A stretch of DNA of 64,000 nt from Gammaproteobacteria bacterium 42_54_T18 (GTDB taxonomy: Bacteria; Pseudomonadota; Gammaproteobacteria; Pseudomonadales; Ketobacteraceae), in NCBI GenBank assembly GCA_002163245.1, contig MAAL01000084.1, positions 62,001 to 126,000 of the forward strand, given 5' to 3'. A model generated the notes under the pieces. The model saw nothing but the letters and a program-made list of their open reading frames with translations. It searched no databases and was not told the DNA's origin. A program made the translations under genes and the position numbers. Below are positions 36,842 through 46,460 of this stretch, piece by piece (the stretch's first letter is position 1; every line of letters starts with the position of its first letter).

Positions 36842-37280
36842 TTACTTATCCATCAACCCAAGTGCTTGATCCAAAGCCGCTAAGCGTTTTTGATCAAGGG
36901 TGTGCTTGTAATTCACAACATCCATGTATTTAACATTCCGATGGTTACCGGCCTGATGATAAGGTATAGCCTTTTCATCCATCAACTTAATAAAAGAAGA
37001 AGGACATGTTAAGAAGATTCGATCCTTCTTGGGAGGTAAGTTTTGCACGGACAGGTATCAGTTTGACTACATTGCCTTTACCTAATTCTGTGAGCACGTC
37101 CACTAAAAAACATAACGCGCTGGAGGGAAGATCCATTGTTTGTGCGAGACCTGCTTTATCAATGACAGAAAACTGTTGGGTGTCCATATCGGCGTCAATA
37201 AAGTTTGCTAATACTCGACTGCTAATTTTGGCTAAAGCAGCTTCTTCTACCGTTGGCACTAATCCGTGAAAAGCATTCAT
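36842..37280 (-). pseudogene. Frameshifted excisionase-type antitoxin without partner
   Basis: The first frame starts MNAFHGLVPTVEEAALAKIS and reaches LTSQEGSNLLNMS, then shifts. The second frame continues SFIKLMDEKAIPYHQAGNHR and ends at 36842. Together they make an antitoxin of the type with an excisionase-like DNA-binding domain that normally precedes a PIN-domain toxin. Two codons' worth of the RP-like segment is missing at the break near 37015. No toxin gene follows; the next gene is the recombinase. Confidence 0.8.
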
Positions 37281-37738
37281 GATCGCTATTTCCTGATTTA
37301 ATAGTATACCTTTCGTTTTTACATCATCACGTTATACAAGAACATCTACGAGACCAATTCAAGTATCGATTAGCTGGTTCTACCCTTGCCACATCTTAGT
37401 CACTAAAGGCTAAACGGTAAGGCTATCCTGGGAAAACATAGAAATACTTAGTAAAAACAACTAGTTATCTTTAAATATGGGTAAAAACAATCAAATATCC
37501 TAAATCACCCTAAAAAGGATTACAGCTATATTTCTAATAATATCACGGTAAAAAACTATATATTTCAATAAGATAAGCTATAACTATTGGAAATCAACCC
37601 TCTAGATCGTCGCTCACCCATATAGGTATATGTCTGAAACAGGGTCGTAGGCCGCGTGATATCTACGTTTAAAGGAGCAGTGTTAATGCGCATCATCGCG
37701 TACATACGTAATCATTTTGAGCGTTACGCTTATCATGC
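37281..37738. other. AT-rich intergenic region, no gene seen
   Basis: About 460 bases between the antitoxin relic and recombinase 2 contain no open frame that I trust. A promoter for the relic probably lies near its right end. Confidence 0.5.
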
Positions 37739-38989
37739 TCAGCCAATTTTCTTATTTTTCCCAGATGAATGACGCTCTCGTAGGTCACTGTCGATGTAAC
37801 GATCTGTTGTGTGCATGGACGCATGACCTGCATCATCCCTAACGTGCTCCCTTGGGCGCACTTTAACATCTTCTGAAATTCCTGTATGTCTAAGCCAATG
37901 CACGGTCGCTGCTTCAAGCTCAGCCGCATCGTTATCAAAGCCTTCATCACGCATACGTTGAAAAGAAAGATCAAAACAGTTTTGAACGATAGATCTTATT
38001 TGTCGAGTACTTGTTACCGGCCCATTGCCAAGGTTCTTTGGGATTAGCGGCGCTGTATCATCCGAAGTCGGTAACGCAGTTAACCCTAGTGATCTCCTAA
38101 AGCGCTTTAAGGCCTTTAGCATGTCATCTGACACAGTAACGATTCTACTTTTATTTCCTTTACCAACAACATGCAACCACCAGTTACCATCCATATCTTT
38201 TCTAAAGTCGCCCATGACTGGTGTAGATCGCTCATCGGTAACCAGTTCAGAGATACGAAGGTACATACCGTACAAGCAATTCATTATGAATAACGTGCGC
38301 TCGTGACGTTCATTCTCGTTAGCCAACATTTCAGTGGTTTCTAATACAAAATCCCATTGAAGATTACTTATTCGACGAACGGGTGTTTTGGTGGTTCTTT
38401 TTTTAATAAATTTACTTTTTTGTCGAATAAGCATAACAGGGTTTGATTCTGTAACTTCTTCTTGAATAAGAAAGTTAAAAAAGGAAGATAAAACAGAAAA
38501 CATTGCACGAATGCCTGGTTGGGATAACACATACTTTTTCGGGTTTGGTCCATGGCCATGTTTATGGTCGATCTTTGATGCGCTAACAACAAACGGTCGC
38601 CAATGTAAATTTACTTCGCGTTGGTTATTTCGAGTCGTGAATCTCGAAACGTTTTTAGTGCCGATCCACGCTAACGGAGGCTTTTGACAGAATCGAATGA
38701 ATTCTTCAATGTCGCTACGCTTTAGGTTAAGAATGGATTCTCGCTTAATTACCCAGGCCCACTGAAGCAATCTTTCTAGCTCGCGTCGATAAGCGTTAAA
38801 GGTCGATGAGCTGCCGTTATAGCTATAGATAAACTTCCAGCTATATTCGTAATCAATCTCATAGCCAACGCCTAGGTCTTGGTTTGGAACTGGAAATGTT
38901 TTGAGATTAAAAGGGTTCTTAATATGCTCAAGATTATCAAATATAGGTCTCGGTGGAATAGATTCGGGCTTTATAGCGGCAGTATTCAA
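37739..38989 (-). CDS. Tyrosine recombinase, copy 2
   Basis: This 416-residue protein has LRISELVTDE (first Arg), KGNKSRIVTVSDDM (Lys hairpin), HWLRHTGISEDV (His-Arg) and DAGHASMHTTDRYI with the Tyr. N-terminal and catalytic regions align end to end with recombinase 1, including the WIG and WRPFVV segments, so they are paralogues. ATG 38989 is the natural start. It is separated from recombinase 1 by the antitoxin relic. No clear att sites could be paired by eye. Confidence 0.9.
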   Translation of the reverse strand: MNTAAIKPESIPPRPIFDNLEHIKNPFNLKTFPVPNQDLGVGYEIDYEYSWKFIYSYNGSSSTFNAYRRELERLLQWAWVIKRESILNLKRSDIEEFIRFCQKPPLAWIGTKNVSRFTTRNNQREVNLHWRPFVVSASKIDHKHGHGPNPKKYVLSQPGIRAMFSVLSSFFNFLIQEEVTESNPVMLIRQKSKFIKKRTTKTPVRRISNLQWDFVLETTEMLANENERHERTLFIMNCLYGMYLRISELVTDERSTPVMGDFRKDMDGNWWLHVVGKGNKSRIVTVSDDMLKALKRFRRSLGLTALPTSDDTAPLIPKNLGNGPVTSTRQIRSIVQNCFDLSFQRMRDEGFDNDAAELEAATVHWLRHTGISEDVKVRPREHVRDDAGHASMHTTDRYIDSDLRERHSSGKNKKIG

Positions 38990-39053
38990 GTTATTGAGCC
39001 TTAACGTGATTAAACTAGGTGTTGCTGAATAGTAGCGTTAAAACAGCAACTTA

Positions 39054-39089
39054 GCAATATTCCGATAATCACATTTATCGGAATATTGC
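39054..39089. promoter_or_regulatory. Perfect 15-bp hairpin upstream of recombinase 2
   Basis: Arms 39054-39068 and 39075-39089 (GCAATATTCCGATAA) flank a six-base loop, 65 bases before the recombinase start. The position parallels the hairpin before recombinase 1. Confidence 0.6.
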
Positions 39090-39210
39090 ATGGTATCAAT
39101 CAATATAACCTCGGGTATAATCCCGCCAAATAAAGAAAAAGCATGAGGCATTTGAGGCCAAACAGCCAATTCAACTTACTAGCGCTAATTTGGGAACCCA
39201 CGTCCCCCAG

Positions 39211-39244
39211 AAAATAACCCTTCCTCAGTTGGAAGGGTTATTTT
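39211..39244. terminator. Bidirectional terminator
   Basis: Arms of 14 bases (AAAATAACCCTTCC and its complement) around TCAGTT, flanked by A and T tracts. It ends the glycoside hydrolase operon at 39278. Confidence 0.85.
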
Positions 39245-39277
39245 TACTAAAATACATGATAACAACCGACTGACTGT

Positions 39278-40816
39278 TCATAGAAGCATTAACGGTAACC
39301 CCCCCCCACTATTATTTTTAGCATTTAGCCATTTCACCTCAGGTGGGCCATAAGGAGCCTGTCCTGGTTCGATCCATTGTGAATATACCGTGCTCCCAAA
39401 CTGATTAAAGTTTTCCAAGCGAATAGCTAAATCATACCGTTCATGTCTAGGTTTACCCCGATGATTTGCAATCATAATACTGATATCACCGTTTGTATGG
39501 CGTGTTACCGTTGACCATACATCATGATCAGGGGCATGCCCGCCTGCCCGAATTTTTAACTGCTCTTCACCTAACTGCGACCAGAAATCTAAGGCGTTCC
39601 AGCGCTGATCCCCAATGCCTTGAAGATTAAGCAATGCGTGTAAACGATTCGTAGGTTCGTGCTTAAAATACAGCGTAAATACATTGGCGAAATCGAGTCC
39701 GGCCTCTTGCATGGCACTGAGGCCTGAGGCGATCAAGGATCCACCTTCGTGATTATGGGTCCGCTCGTCCTCTCCCCCCACGAGTATACTCCATTCCGCC
39801 AAGCCTAATTTTTTATCTGGGTACAAGGTCTTTAGAGTGCTGATTTGTTCAAAATAGAGTGCTGCAGATGTTTTGCTGTTTGTTCTTTTTAGGAAAAAAT
39901 TGACCATGGAATCAATTGGGTCACCAAACTCAAACTCGGACCTCCCCTTACCGATAAAGGGATAAGAAGCATAGTAATTCCAAAGTATACCTTCCAAATC
40001 GAAGTCGTTCACTTCTGCGGCAGTCACCATGCTCTCAATAAGTTCATAGTCGATATTACCCGGTCCCTTAAAAAAAGATGGCACCATACTTGAGGTAGCT
40101 GCGGTAAATAACGTTAAGTCGAGGCCCGTATCATTCTCAACCCGTTGCAACGCTAAACCGAAGGGAATAAATTGCTTGTTGATAAATTCTGGCCAAAAGC
40201 CTTTGTACCAAATATAGAAATCCGGTTCTACCCATGGATAAAAATATTTGACGGGTCTTTTTCCCTGATGGATACGATCCTCAGTAACTAAACGTATAAT
40301 ATACTCGATGGCATTGCCGTATTCTTCAGCATTCTCTGGCGGTCGCTGATCTGGCGTGTCGCCAAAAATAGCCTCGAGAATACCTGAAGGCTGTCTCACC
40401 ATACACTCTGGCGTTCCACTAAAATCCAATATGGGTTCACCACCTAATGAGTGAATGTCATCAATACGATTTTGCAGTAACGAACGATGATACTCGGAAT
40501 AAGTTCCTGTGGCACATTGATAGACCGAGGTCATTGCAGGAACCTTTACGATAGAAACAAATCCAGGGCCCATCTGATCCAAAACATTTTGAACCATCGC
40601 CTCATTCTGTCCTCCATGAGGAAAATGAGAGAAATCGTTTAACCTCTGATTTATTGTTCGGATTGAAGGGCCTTGCGCATCAGCACTCACGTCAACCTTA
40701 AAGCCTGGCTCTAGCAAGATAGCCATGGAATACGCCCTCAGGGAAGGTAGTGCCAGTAAGACAAGAAACGATAGAATGTACAGTTTATGGCTACATTTTT
40801 TTGTAACGTTAAGCAT
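39278..40816 (-). CDS. Secreted glycoside hydrolase, clan GH-A type (GH39-like)
   Basis: This 512-residue protein has a signal peptide (residues 1-28) and a TIM-barrel-like sequence. FYPWVEPDFYIWY has the acid/base Glu position and KLGLAEWSILVGG the nucleophile Glu, as in GH39 and related clan A enzymes. A C-terminal beta region (MIANHRGKPRHERYDLAIRL) resembles the small domain of such enzymes. It is 10 bases downstream of the larger hydrolase, so both are co-transcribed and probably attack the same algal or exopolymer glycan. Family assignment is tentative. Confidence 0.7.
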   Translation of the reverse strand: MLNVTKKCSHKLYILSFLVLLALPSLRAYSMAILLEPGFKVDVSADAQGPSIRTINQRLNDFSHFPHGGQNEAMVQNVLDQMGPGFVSIVKVPAMTSVYQCATGTYSEYHRSLLQNRIDDIHSLGGEPILDFSGTPECMVRQPSGILEAIFGDTPDQRPPENAEEYGNAIEYIIRLVTEDRIHQGKRPVKYFYPWVEPDFYIWYKGFWPEFINKQFIPFGLALQRVENDTGLDLTLFTAATSSMVPSFFKGPGNIDYELIESMVTAAEVNDFDLEGILWNYYASYPFIGKGRSEFEFGDPIDSMVNFFLKRTNSKTSAALYFEQISTLKTLYPDKKLGLAEWSILVGGEDERTHNHEGGSLIASGLSAMQEAGLDFANVFTLYFKHEPTNRLHALLNLQGIGDQRWNALDFWSQLGEEQLKIRAGGHAPDHDVWSTVTRHTNGDISIMIANHRGKPRHERYDLAIRLENFNQFGSTVYSQWIEPGQAPYGPPEVKWLNAKNNSGGGLPLMLL

Positions 40817-40826
40817 AATAAATTCT

Positions 40827-43820
40827 CTATTGGTTGGCAGGTTGAATCGTAAAGTGATGCACTTCTGGGGTGGTGCTGGTGATTATTGAGATAACCTCAC
40901 TGCCGCTGTCCCAGTCATAGCTCCAGGTATCATTTTTATCATTGCGATTACAGTTCCTCATATTTATTTTGTCAGTAAGGTTATATGACACTCCTTCATG
41001 CAGTGTAAATGGGTAAGCATGTGGCGCGTAAACCAACCTCTTCGTGCCAGCTCGACTGTCTTCAATGGGCGGCAAGCGCGAAGACACACCAAAAGCAACG
41101 CCAACTGCTTGAGGTTCATAAAATATCCATTTGTTATCGTCAATCTCTCTAATGGCAGGGATCAACCGGTCATACATTGTTTTAAGGTGGGTAGGTTCAA
41201 AATCTCTACTAACGGTTGTGACAGGGTTACCTGAGTAGGGTTCATTCATCAGATCATACCCAATTACCTTTGGGTTGCCTTTAAAGCGTTCCACCACTTT
41301 GAGCCACGCGGCTATATAGTGATCCTGTAAATAATCTTGTTGATCATAAGACCAGAAACTCAAAAACGCAGCAGCAACCTTGGGGCTAATGTAGCTTAAC
41401 CTTTGAAATATGCCCCTCCTATAAAAGCCAAATAGTAAAAGCAGAATTATTCCTCCCCGAATGGAACCGCCATAAGAGTGATCAGGCATATCAACAGGTT
41501 CCAAAAAGAAATTACGCTCCTGACTTTGGCTCAACAATGGCGAGCCATCATCTCTGGCTGCCACGCTCACGTTATTATCACCTTCATGAAGCTGCTCAGG
41601 ATGTACTTCAAGAATATCTTGGTTGTTCTCGATAGTTTTTCCGTTAATAGTCCAGGTATAACCCAGTACATCGCCTTTGTTTAAATCTAAGGCATTAGCA
41701 GTAAAAATGACGGGGCCCCGCTCGGCGCGAACTCTTGTTATCCCCTCTCCCACTTGAGTCATCACCAAGTCTAATTCAGGAGCAATATTAATTTCATAGC
41801 TGACTGAATCCACATCTACAACAGGATCAACCTCAAGCATTTTGTCTATATTGTCGATATCGTGAACCGTATGCAGTCCTCCCCATCGGTACAGTTGCTG
41901 CGCTAATTTGTAACTTTCTGCACCAGAAAATACCAAGGCTCGCATTTTATTCAGTTGAATCTCAAGAGATTTAACCTTTGAATAAAGATCTTGCTTACGC
42001 CAGGCGGTTGTTGCCCACACTATCCACTCAGAAGTACTACGCACTGTATTAAGTCGTTTAACACTTCCCGTTGAATGCCCTGAGCTTATTAGTACCGGTT
42101 TCAATACCTGAGGGCTTTCTTGATCAGACGACTGCAACCGTGTTAACCACCATGTGTTCAGTTCTTTGTAGCGATTGGAAAAAAGCTCATAAGGCAGCCC
42201 CTGTCGATCATTCAGTCCAAATTGATTGTTTTCATGAATTTGAGCATCTTCTAAATCTAGCGGTTGATCCGCCCAGGCGTAATATTGAATGCCGACAATT
42301 TGATCGCTTTGTAAATAAAGATCATAGAGTGATTCTAAAAACTCGGTACGATTTTCCTGGTCTGGATGCACCGCAAAGTTACCCGGTTCATCATTATTGT
42401 GCTCTGTATTATCACCAACAATGCCAAACTCTACCCACATGGGTTTATCACCGATGACCTGCTGGATATCTGAAACCAAATCACTGCCAAAACCGGTAGA
42501 TAACAAACCATCGGTATAGCCCCCTGAACATAGCAACAACAGGGTTTCGGCAAACAAATTCGCCCAGTAGTTGGTGGGAAAAGGGTTTACACTATAAACA
42601 TCCATATATTTTGCGGCGGCTCTTGCCACAGACTTACTACCAGACATTAGAACCTGCTGATCCCCTACAATCAAATGATTGGGAGCATGTTCTCTTAAGA
42701 TACCCTGTAGAGATTTGTAATATTGAGTGGCAGCGAACCCTGCAAATTTTTCTTTAAGCGCTGCCTGATGCGCTGTCAGCAGCTTGCTTTTATCCCAGGA
42801 CGCAAAAAACAATCCCTTAATGATGCCTTTAAGTAAAAATTCTGCATCATATGTATTTCCTCCTGAATTCTGTGGAATGCCAAAAAACGATTCAGGGCCC
42901 AGCCAATTGAGTAGCGTAAGTTCTTCAAAATTGTCTAAGTCTGCCTTCCAATGCTTATTCAGTTGTTCAATATCATCATTATAGTGATCACGCATAAACT
43001 CCACTAATGCGAGTTTACCCGGTGCGTTTTCTGCTTTACGCATATAGTCATCAAACACATGGTATTGACTTTTATGATCGGGAAACCAATGAGCCTCCAG
43101 ACCATAACTGAAACCAATTACATTAGGTGCATCCTTATGCATTTCCAATTTTGGTATTAGGATCTGTCTTTGATATTCCAGCCATTGTGGATCAAAGAAA
43201 TCGGCCACGCCCTCACGAGTCATATGTTGCGGCCATATATTTACAAAATAGGGCATGCTGTCGGGGTACCCCCTTGTCCACTTAGCCTCACTTAACGGTT
43301 GTAGGGGTTTAACGTCATACATGCCAACCGTATTAAACCCCATACCTTGAGTTGCTTGAGCATATGCATAAGGGTCATACTCCTGACCATCAGGCCCAGC
43401 CCTCTGGGTGGCACTGGTGCCAGATGGCGAATTCATAAAGAATGGATGGCCTTCAGGAGTAATAAACCACCAACGCTTGTCAATTTTTTCCACACGAAAA
43501 AACCCCGTGGCTTCGCGCTGTATACCTAACCACCCTCCGTATGGGTCAAACGCTGGACCATCAATACCATCACCGTTTTGATCAATACCATCGACGCTTG
43601 AATCTTTGGCTGCAGGGTGTATCTCAGGGTTGTTATCATCCGGATCAGAAGATTGCCTTAGGTTTCTTATATCCAGAGGACCGCTATCTACCCTAACGCC
43701 ATAACCATCGCCATCGTTGTCTATATATGGCGAAAAGTCAGGCGAACCTTTTGTTTGTTGTGTTATGAACATTGTGAGTAACAGCGCTATTAAAACGGAT
43801 ACAGGCTTGTTTTTATTCAT
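40827..43820 (-). CDS. Large secreted glycoside hydrolase fused to a GH5 fragment
   Basis: About 997 residues from ATG 43820 (AAAGGC upstream; the ATG at 43853 would add 11 residues). Counting from 43853: signal peptide 12-36; calcium-type DNDGDGYG and DGIDQNGDGID; an agarase-like or GH42/GH50-like barrel from about 110 with WWFITPEGHPFFMN, IGFSYGLEAHWF and MWVEFGI; a PKD-like segment near 730-780; then SYGGSIRGG, a Leu-rich helix and FYRRG at 793-818, a GlyGly-CTERM-type sorting tail. In frame after this comes an endoglycoceramidase-like GH5 piece (IGYDLMNEP, YAPHAY) without a visible nucleophile. This looks like a fusion of two genes by deletion. Confidence 0.75.
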   Translation of the reverse strand: MNKNKPVSVLIALLLTMFITQQTKGSPDFSPYIDNDGDGYGVRVDSGPLDIRNLRQSSDPDDNNPEIHPAAKDSSVDGIDQNGDGIDGPAFDPYGGWLGIQREATGFFRVEKIDKRWWFITPEGHPFFMNSPSGTSATQRAGPDGQEYDPYAYAQATQGMGFNTVGMYDVKPLQPLSEAKWTRGYPDSMPYFVNIWPQHMTREGVADFFDPQWLEYQRQILIPKLEMHKDAPNVIGFSYGLEAHWFPDHKSQYHVFDDYMRKAENAPGKLALVEFMRDHYNDDIEQLNKHWKADLDNFEELTLLNWLGPESFFGIPQNSGGNTYDAEFLLKGIIKGLFFASWDKSKLLTAHQAALKEKFAGFAATQYYKSLQGILREHAPNHLIVGDQQVLMSGSKSVARAAAKYMDVYSVNPFPTNYWANLFAETLLLLCSGGYTDGLLSTGFGSDLVSDIQQVIGDKPMWVEFGIVGDNTEHNNDEPGNFAVHPDQENRTEFLESLYDLYLQSDQIVGIQYYAWADQPLDLEDAQIHENNQFGLNDRQGLPYELFSNRYKELNTWWLTRLQSSDQESPQVLKPVLISSGHSTGSVKRLNTVRSTSEWIVWATTAWRKQDLYSKVKSLEIQLNKMRALVFSGAESYKLAQQLYRWGGLHTVHDIDNIDKMLEVDPVVDVDSVSYEINIAPELDLVMTQVGEGITRVRAERGPVIFTANALDLNKGDVLGYTWTINGKTIENNQDILEVHPEQLHEGDNNVSVAARDDGSPLLSQSQERNFFLEPVDMPDHSYGGSIRGGIILLLLFGFYRRGIFQRLSYISPKVAAAFLSFWSYDQQDYLQDHYIAAWLKVVERFKGNPKVIGYDLMNEPYSGNPVTTVSRDFEPTHLKTMYDRLIPAIREIDDNKWIFYEPQAVGVAFGVSSRLPPIEDSRAGTKRLVYAPHAYPFTLHEGVSYNLTDKINMRNCNRNDKNDTWSYDWDSGSEVISIITSTTPEVHHFTIQPANQ

Positions 43821-43853
43821 TTTTTGCCTTTGCAGTGAGGCTTCTGGGGACAT

Positions 43854-44278
43854 TCGTTAGAAGCATTTCTTGGAGATCTGTTTCGACCTATTTTGACGAC
43901 TTTGCCTGGCGGCTTCCTGTCAATTCTTAAAAATGAACTGACCAAATCTTGGAATTTGGGTAAAAAAACGGTATTTATGCAAAAGAATCGACCAAATGTC
44001 ACTCAACAGAGCATAGGTGACGTTGTTCTGTGTTTAGGGGAAAATTGTTTCTGCATGGCTTGATGGTGCTTTGATCTAAGTGCAGTGTAACAAGCCTGAT
44101 GGTACTACCTACCGAAGAGCGGTTTAGTCCTTATAAACATGGCTGTCATTTTGGTACAAACCAAACTGGTGTAACTATTCCAAATGAGGTTCTATTTGGG
44201 GTCTGAAGTCCAATGGAACGAATGTGTGGTACACAGCATATTGTAGTGGTCAAGTAAAACGGGCTAGGGTTTAGTAGT
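43854..44278. other. Intergenic, no gene seen
   Basis: Contains the promoter side of the glycoside hydrolase operon. A 61-codon minus frame ends inside the hydrolase start region and is not convincing. Confidence 0.4.
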
Positions 44279-44700
44279 TCATCCAATAAAATTCTTCTGC
44301 TGTATTTGGGCTATTACCATTGTTGTGCCTGTGGGGCCGAGTTTGACTGTAATTTGATCTGAATGAAACATGACACCCTTAGGCTTTCCTCTTGATTCAA
44401 ATGCCATTATTAGTGCTTTGCTGGTTAGCTCGCTATCGGGAGATAAAGACATTGTCCAGCTAATTGGTTTTCTTGAAAATAGGTCGAGTACCACCGCCAA
44501 ATATGCCCAGCGTGTTCCCAACCAAATATAGGTTACATCACCACACCACGCTTTATTAGGCTCACTCACATCAAATTCACGATCCAATATATTAGGCACC
44601 GCTAAATGTTCATTGTTTGCCTTTTTTAAGATTTCCTTCTCCTCTTCAATACGAGCAATATTTTTTCCAATTCACAAATTTTTAACTGGTCTGGTGACAT
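44279..44700 (-). pseudogene. IS3-family transposase relic (orfA end joined to orfB)
   Basis: The minus strand first reads [13 protein letters not shown] and, one frame away, [15 protein letters not shown] from orfA. It then joins [17 protein letters not shown] and [20 protein letters not shown] from orfB with its first catalytic Asp, up to VMFHSDQ. Everything beyond is lost and the middle of orfA/orfB is deleted. It marks the left border of the unusual cluster. Confidence 0.85.
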
Positions 44701-45560
44701 TGGTGTGGCTTTGTGTCACCTAATCGTTAGTGAGATGATGATGACATCTCTTGTTCGGTGGCCAAATTCACTATGCCACTACAGGGAGCACCCTCCTCTA
44801 TTATTCGTGATTAGAAAAACCAGCCTTATTGAAATATTTTGGCATAGATATTAGATTGGCAAACCGGTAGGTCGCACCATAGATATAACATTAGGATTTT
44901 GTATTGGTTACAAGCGGATAATTCTTTAGCCGCGTTTGGAAAAATAACATGACTCTTTGTACCCCTCTTACCTGGTTTTCCATTGTTGCCGAGTCACATT
45001 TAGCCGTTAAGAGAAGGTTAATTATAAGGTCACCGTTCAACCATCTAGTGTAAATCTTCTAATAATTATAGATGTTTTCTTTACGAACAAATAAATTATG
45101 CTAGGTTTAAGAAGTGAAAATTAAGATAAGGAATATTGATAGATACCTTCGGGTAGCTGTTGTTGGTATATGTTTTATACACGCCTATATTTTGGGTGCA
45201 CTGATATTTTGAGGTGAAGGGAGTCTTATATAAAGTCTGATCATTTGGTTTCTCGTATATTTTAAATGATTGAATTTATCGTAGATAGAAATTAATTATA
45301 TGATGTTGACAAGACGTTTAGAATCCAAGCAGCGAATGACCAAAAAACACTAGGTGTGAATCTTTGGAAGTTTTTTTGTATTAGTTAACCCGTACCTGCA
45401 ACCATGCCCTATTGGGACGTAAATTTGGAAAATTCATGGCGTTTTTTTGTGGTTAAAAACACCCTCAATATTAATATACTAAATGCGATATTTTCCCTAT
45501 CCAATTACATTAGTAACACACTGGTAATGAATATTTGGTTTATTTATGGAGATCATTGAA
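44701..45560. other. Long AT-rich intergenic region
   Basis: About 850 bases with no gene that I can support. Composition drops clearly in GC relative to the hydrolase genes. It may hold the promoter of the small gene at 45561. Confidence 0.5.
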
Positions 45561-45929
45561 ATGACAAAAATAGCAATATACGAATATAATGAGACTACAA
45601 AGAGCTATGTTATCCCTGGTGGAGTGACTTGTACCTTGTCAATATGGGATGACTGCATTACGGCTCTTAACGCCCTTTCCGTTAATTTTCGTCCTGGTCA
45701 GTTCCCTGGGCAGACTGTCCGCGCCCCTGGTGCGTGGTCGACTCCAGCGCTTAATATAGGTGCCGCGGCAGTAAGTACTCGATATACTGCGTCTGTGTTG
45801 GGAGACCCTCATGTTCATGGCGGTGCAGGGGTTAACCATCGCGCGGCTATAGGTTGCGTAACTAATAGCGCACCGCCAGTTGGAGGCGATTACCCATTTA
45901 TGGAAATATACATCGGCCAATTTAGTTAG
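45561..45929 (+). CDS. Small hypothetical protein, 122 residues
   Basis: ATG 45561 gives MTKIAIYEYNETTKSYVIPG; the ATG at 45546 is an alternative. The middle holds PGQFPGQTVRAPGAWSTPAL and the end VLGDPHVHGGAGVNHRAAIG. There is no signal peptide or membrane segment, and I do not recognise a family. It is a standalone gene closed by a very strong hairpin (46005-46063). Its place before the large cluster and its beta-rich, Gly-rich sequence suggest a partner protein, but that is a guess. Confidence 0.6.
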   Translation: MTKIAIYEYNETTKSYVIPGGVTCTLSIWDDCITALNALSVNFRPGQFPGQTVRAPGAWSTPALNIGAAAVSTRYTASVLGDPHVHGGAGVNHRAAIGCVTNSAPPVGGDYPFMEIYIGQFS

Positions 45930-46004
45930 CCAAAATAGTACAAGTGTATTCGAACTAAACTCCAAACATAATAAATCGATTGCTTTCAGAAGCTGCTCTA
46001 ATGA

Positions 46005-46063
46005 TTTTTCTTGCGTACTTACTTATTAATGCATGCCATTAATAAGTAAGTACGCAAGAAAAA
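46005..46063. terminator. Perfect 27-bp hairpin
   Basis: Arms 46005-46031 and 46037-46063 pair without mismatch around a five-base loop and begin or end with T5/A5, so they stop transcription from both sides. It insulates the small gene at 45561 from the cluster at 46461. The unusual length would also allow an element end. Confidence 0.8.
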
Positions 46064-46460
46064 CAAGAATCGTGTAATTACATAATTTATTTTATATCCA
46101 AACAAATATTTTTGATATCTAAGTTCCGATATGAAAGTCAGTAGCTTCCTGTTTTTTGGGGTATGCAATCGAAACGAAGTGATAATTCTAAAGGCCTTAT
46201 AATAACCTAGGAAACCTGCGGTTTGGTATAAATTAACCCACATCAAATTGATGGTTTATTACTGCTATTGGGATGATGTTGGCAACCGTAATTATGGATT
46301 AGAACTCAGGTTCGAGTAATGACAAAAAATCACATCTACATGTAAATACATCTACGAGAAAAATCACTCATTTGACGAATACCGCAAACGACTTTGATTT
46401 ACGATATTTAATAGCAAGGTTTTCAAATCTCGATAATAATATAAAAATTGGTGATAAAAT
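46064..46460. other. Probable cluster promoter region
   Basis: AT-rich, with no gene. It must contain the promoter of the same-strand cluster starting at 46461. No hexamers or operators could be assigned with confidence. Confidence 0.4.

Noticed and set aside
43817-44002. 61-codon minus frame as a small gene upstream of the glycoside hydrolase
   Set aside because: It overlaps the hydrolase start and resembles no family.
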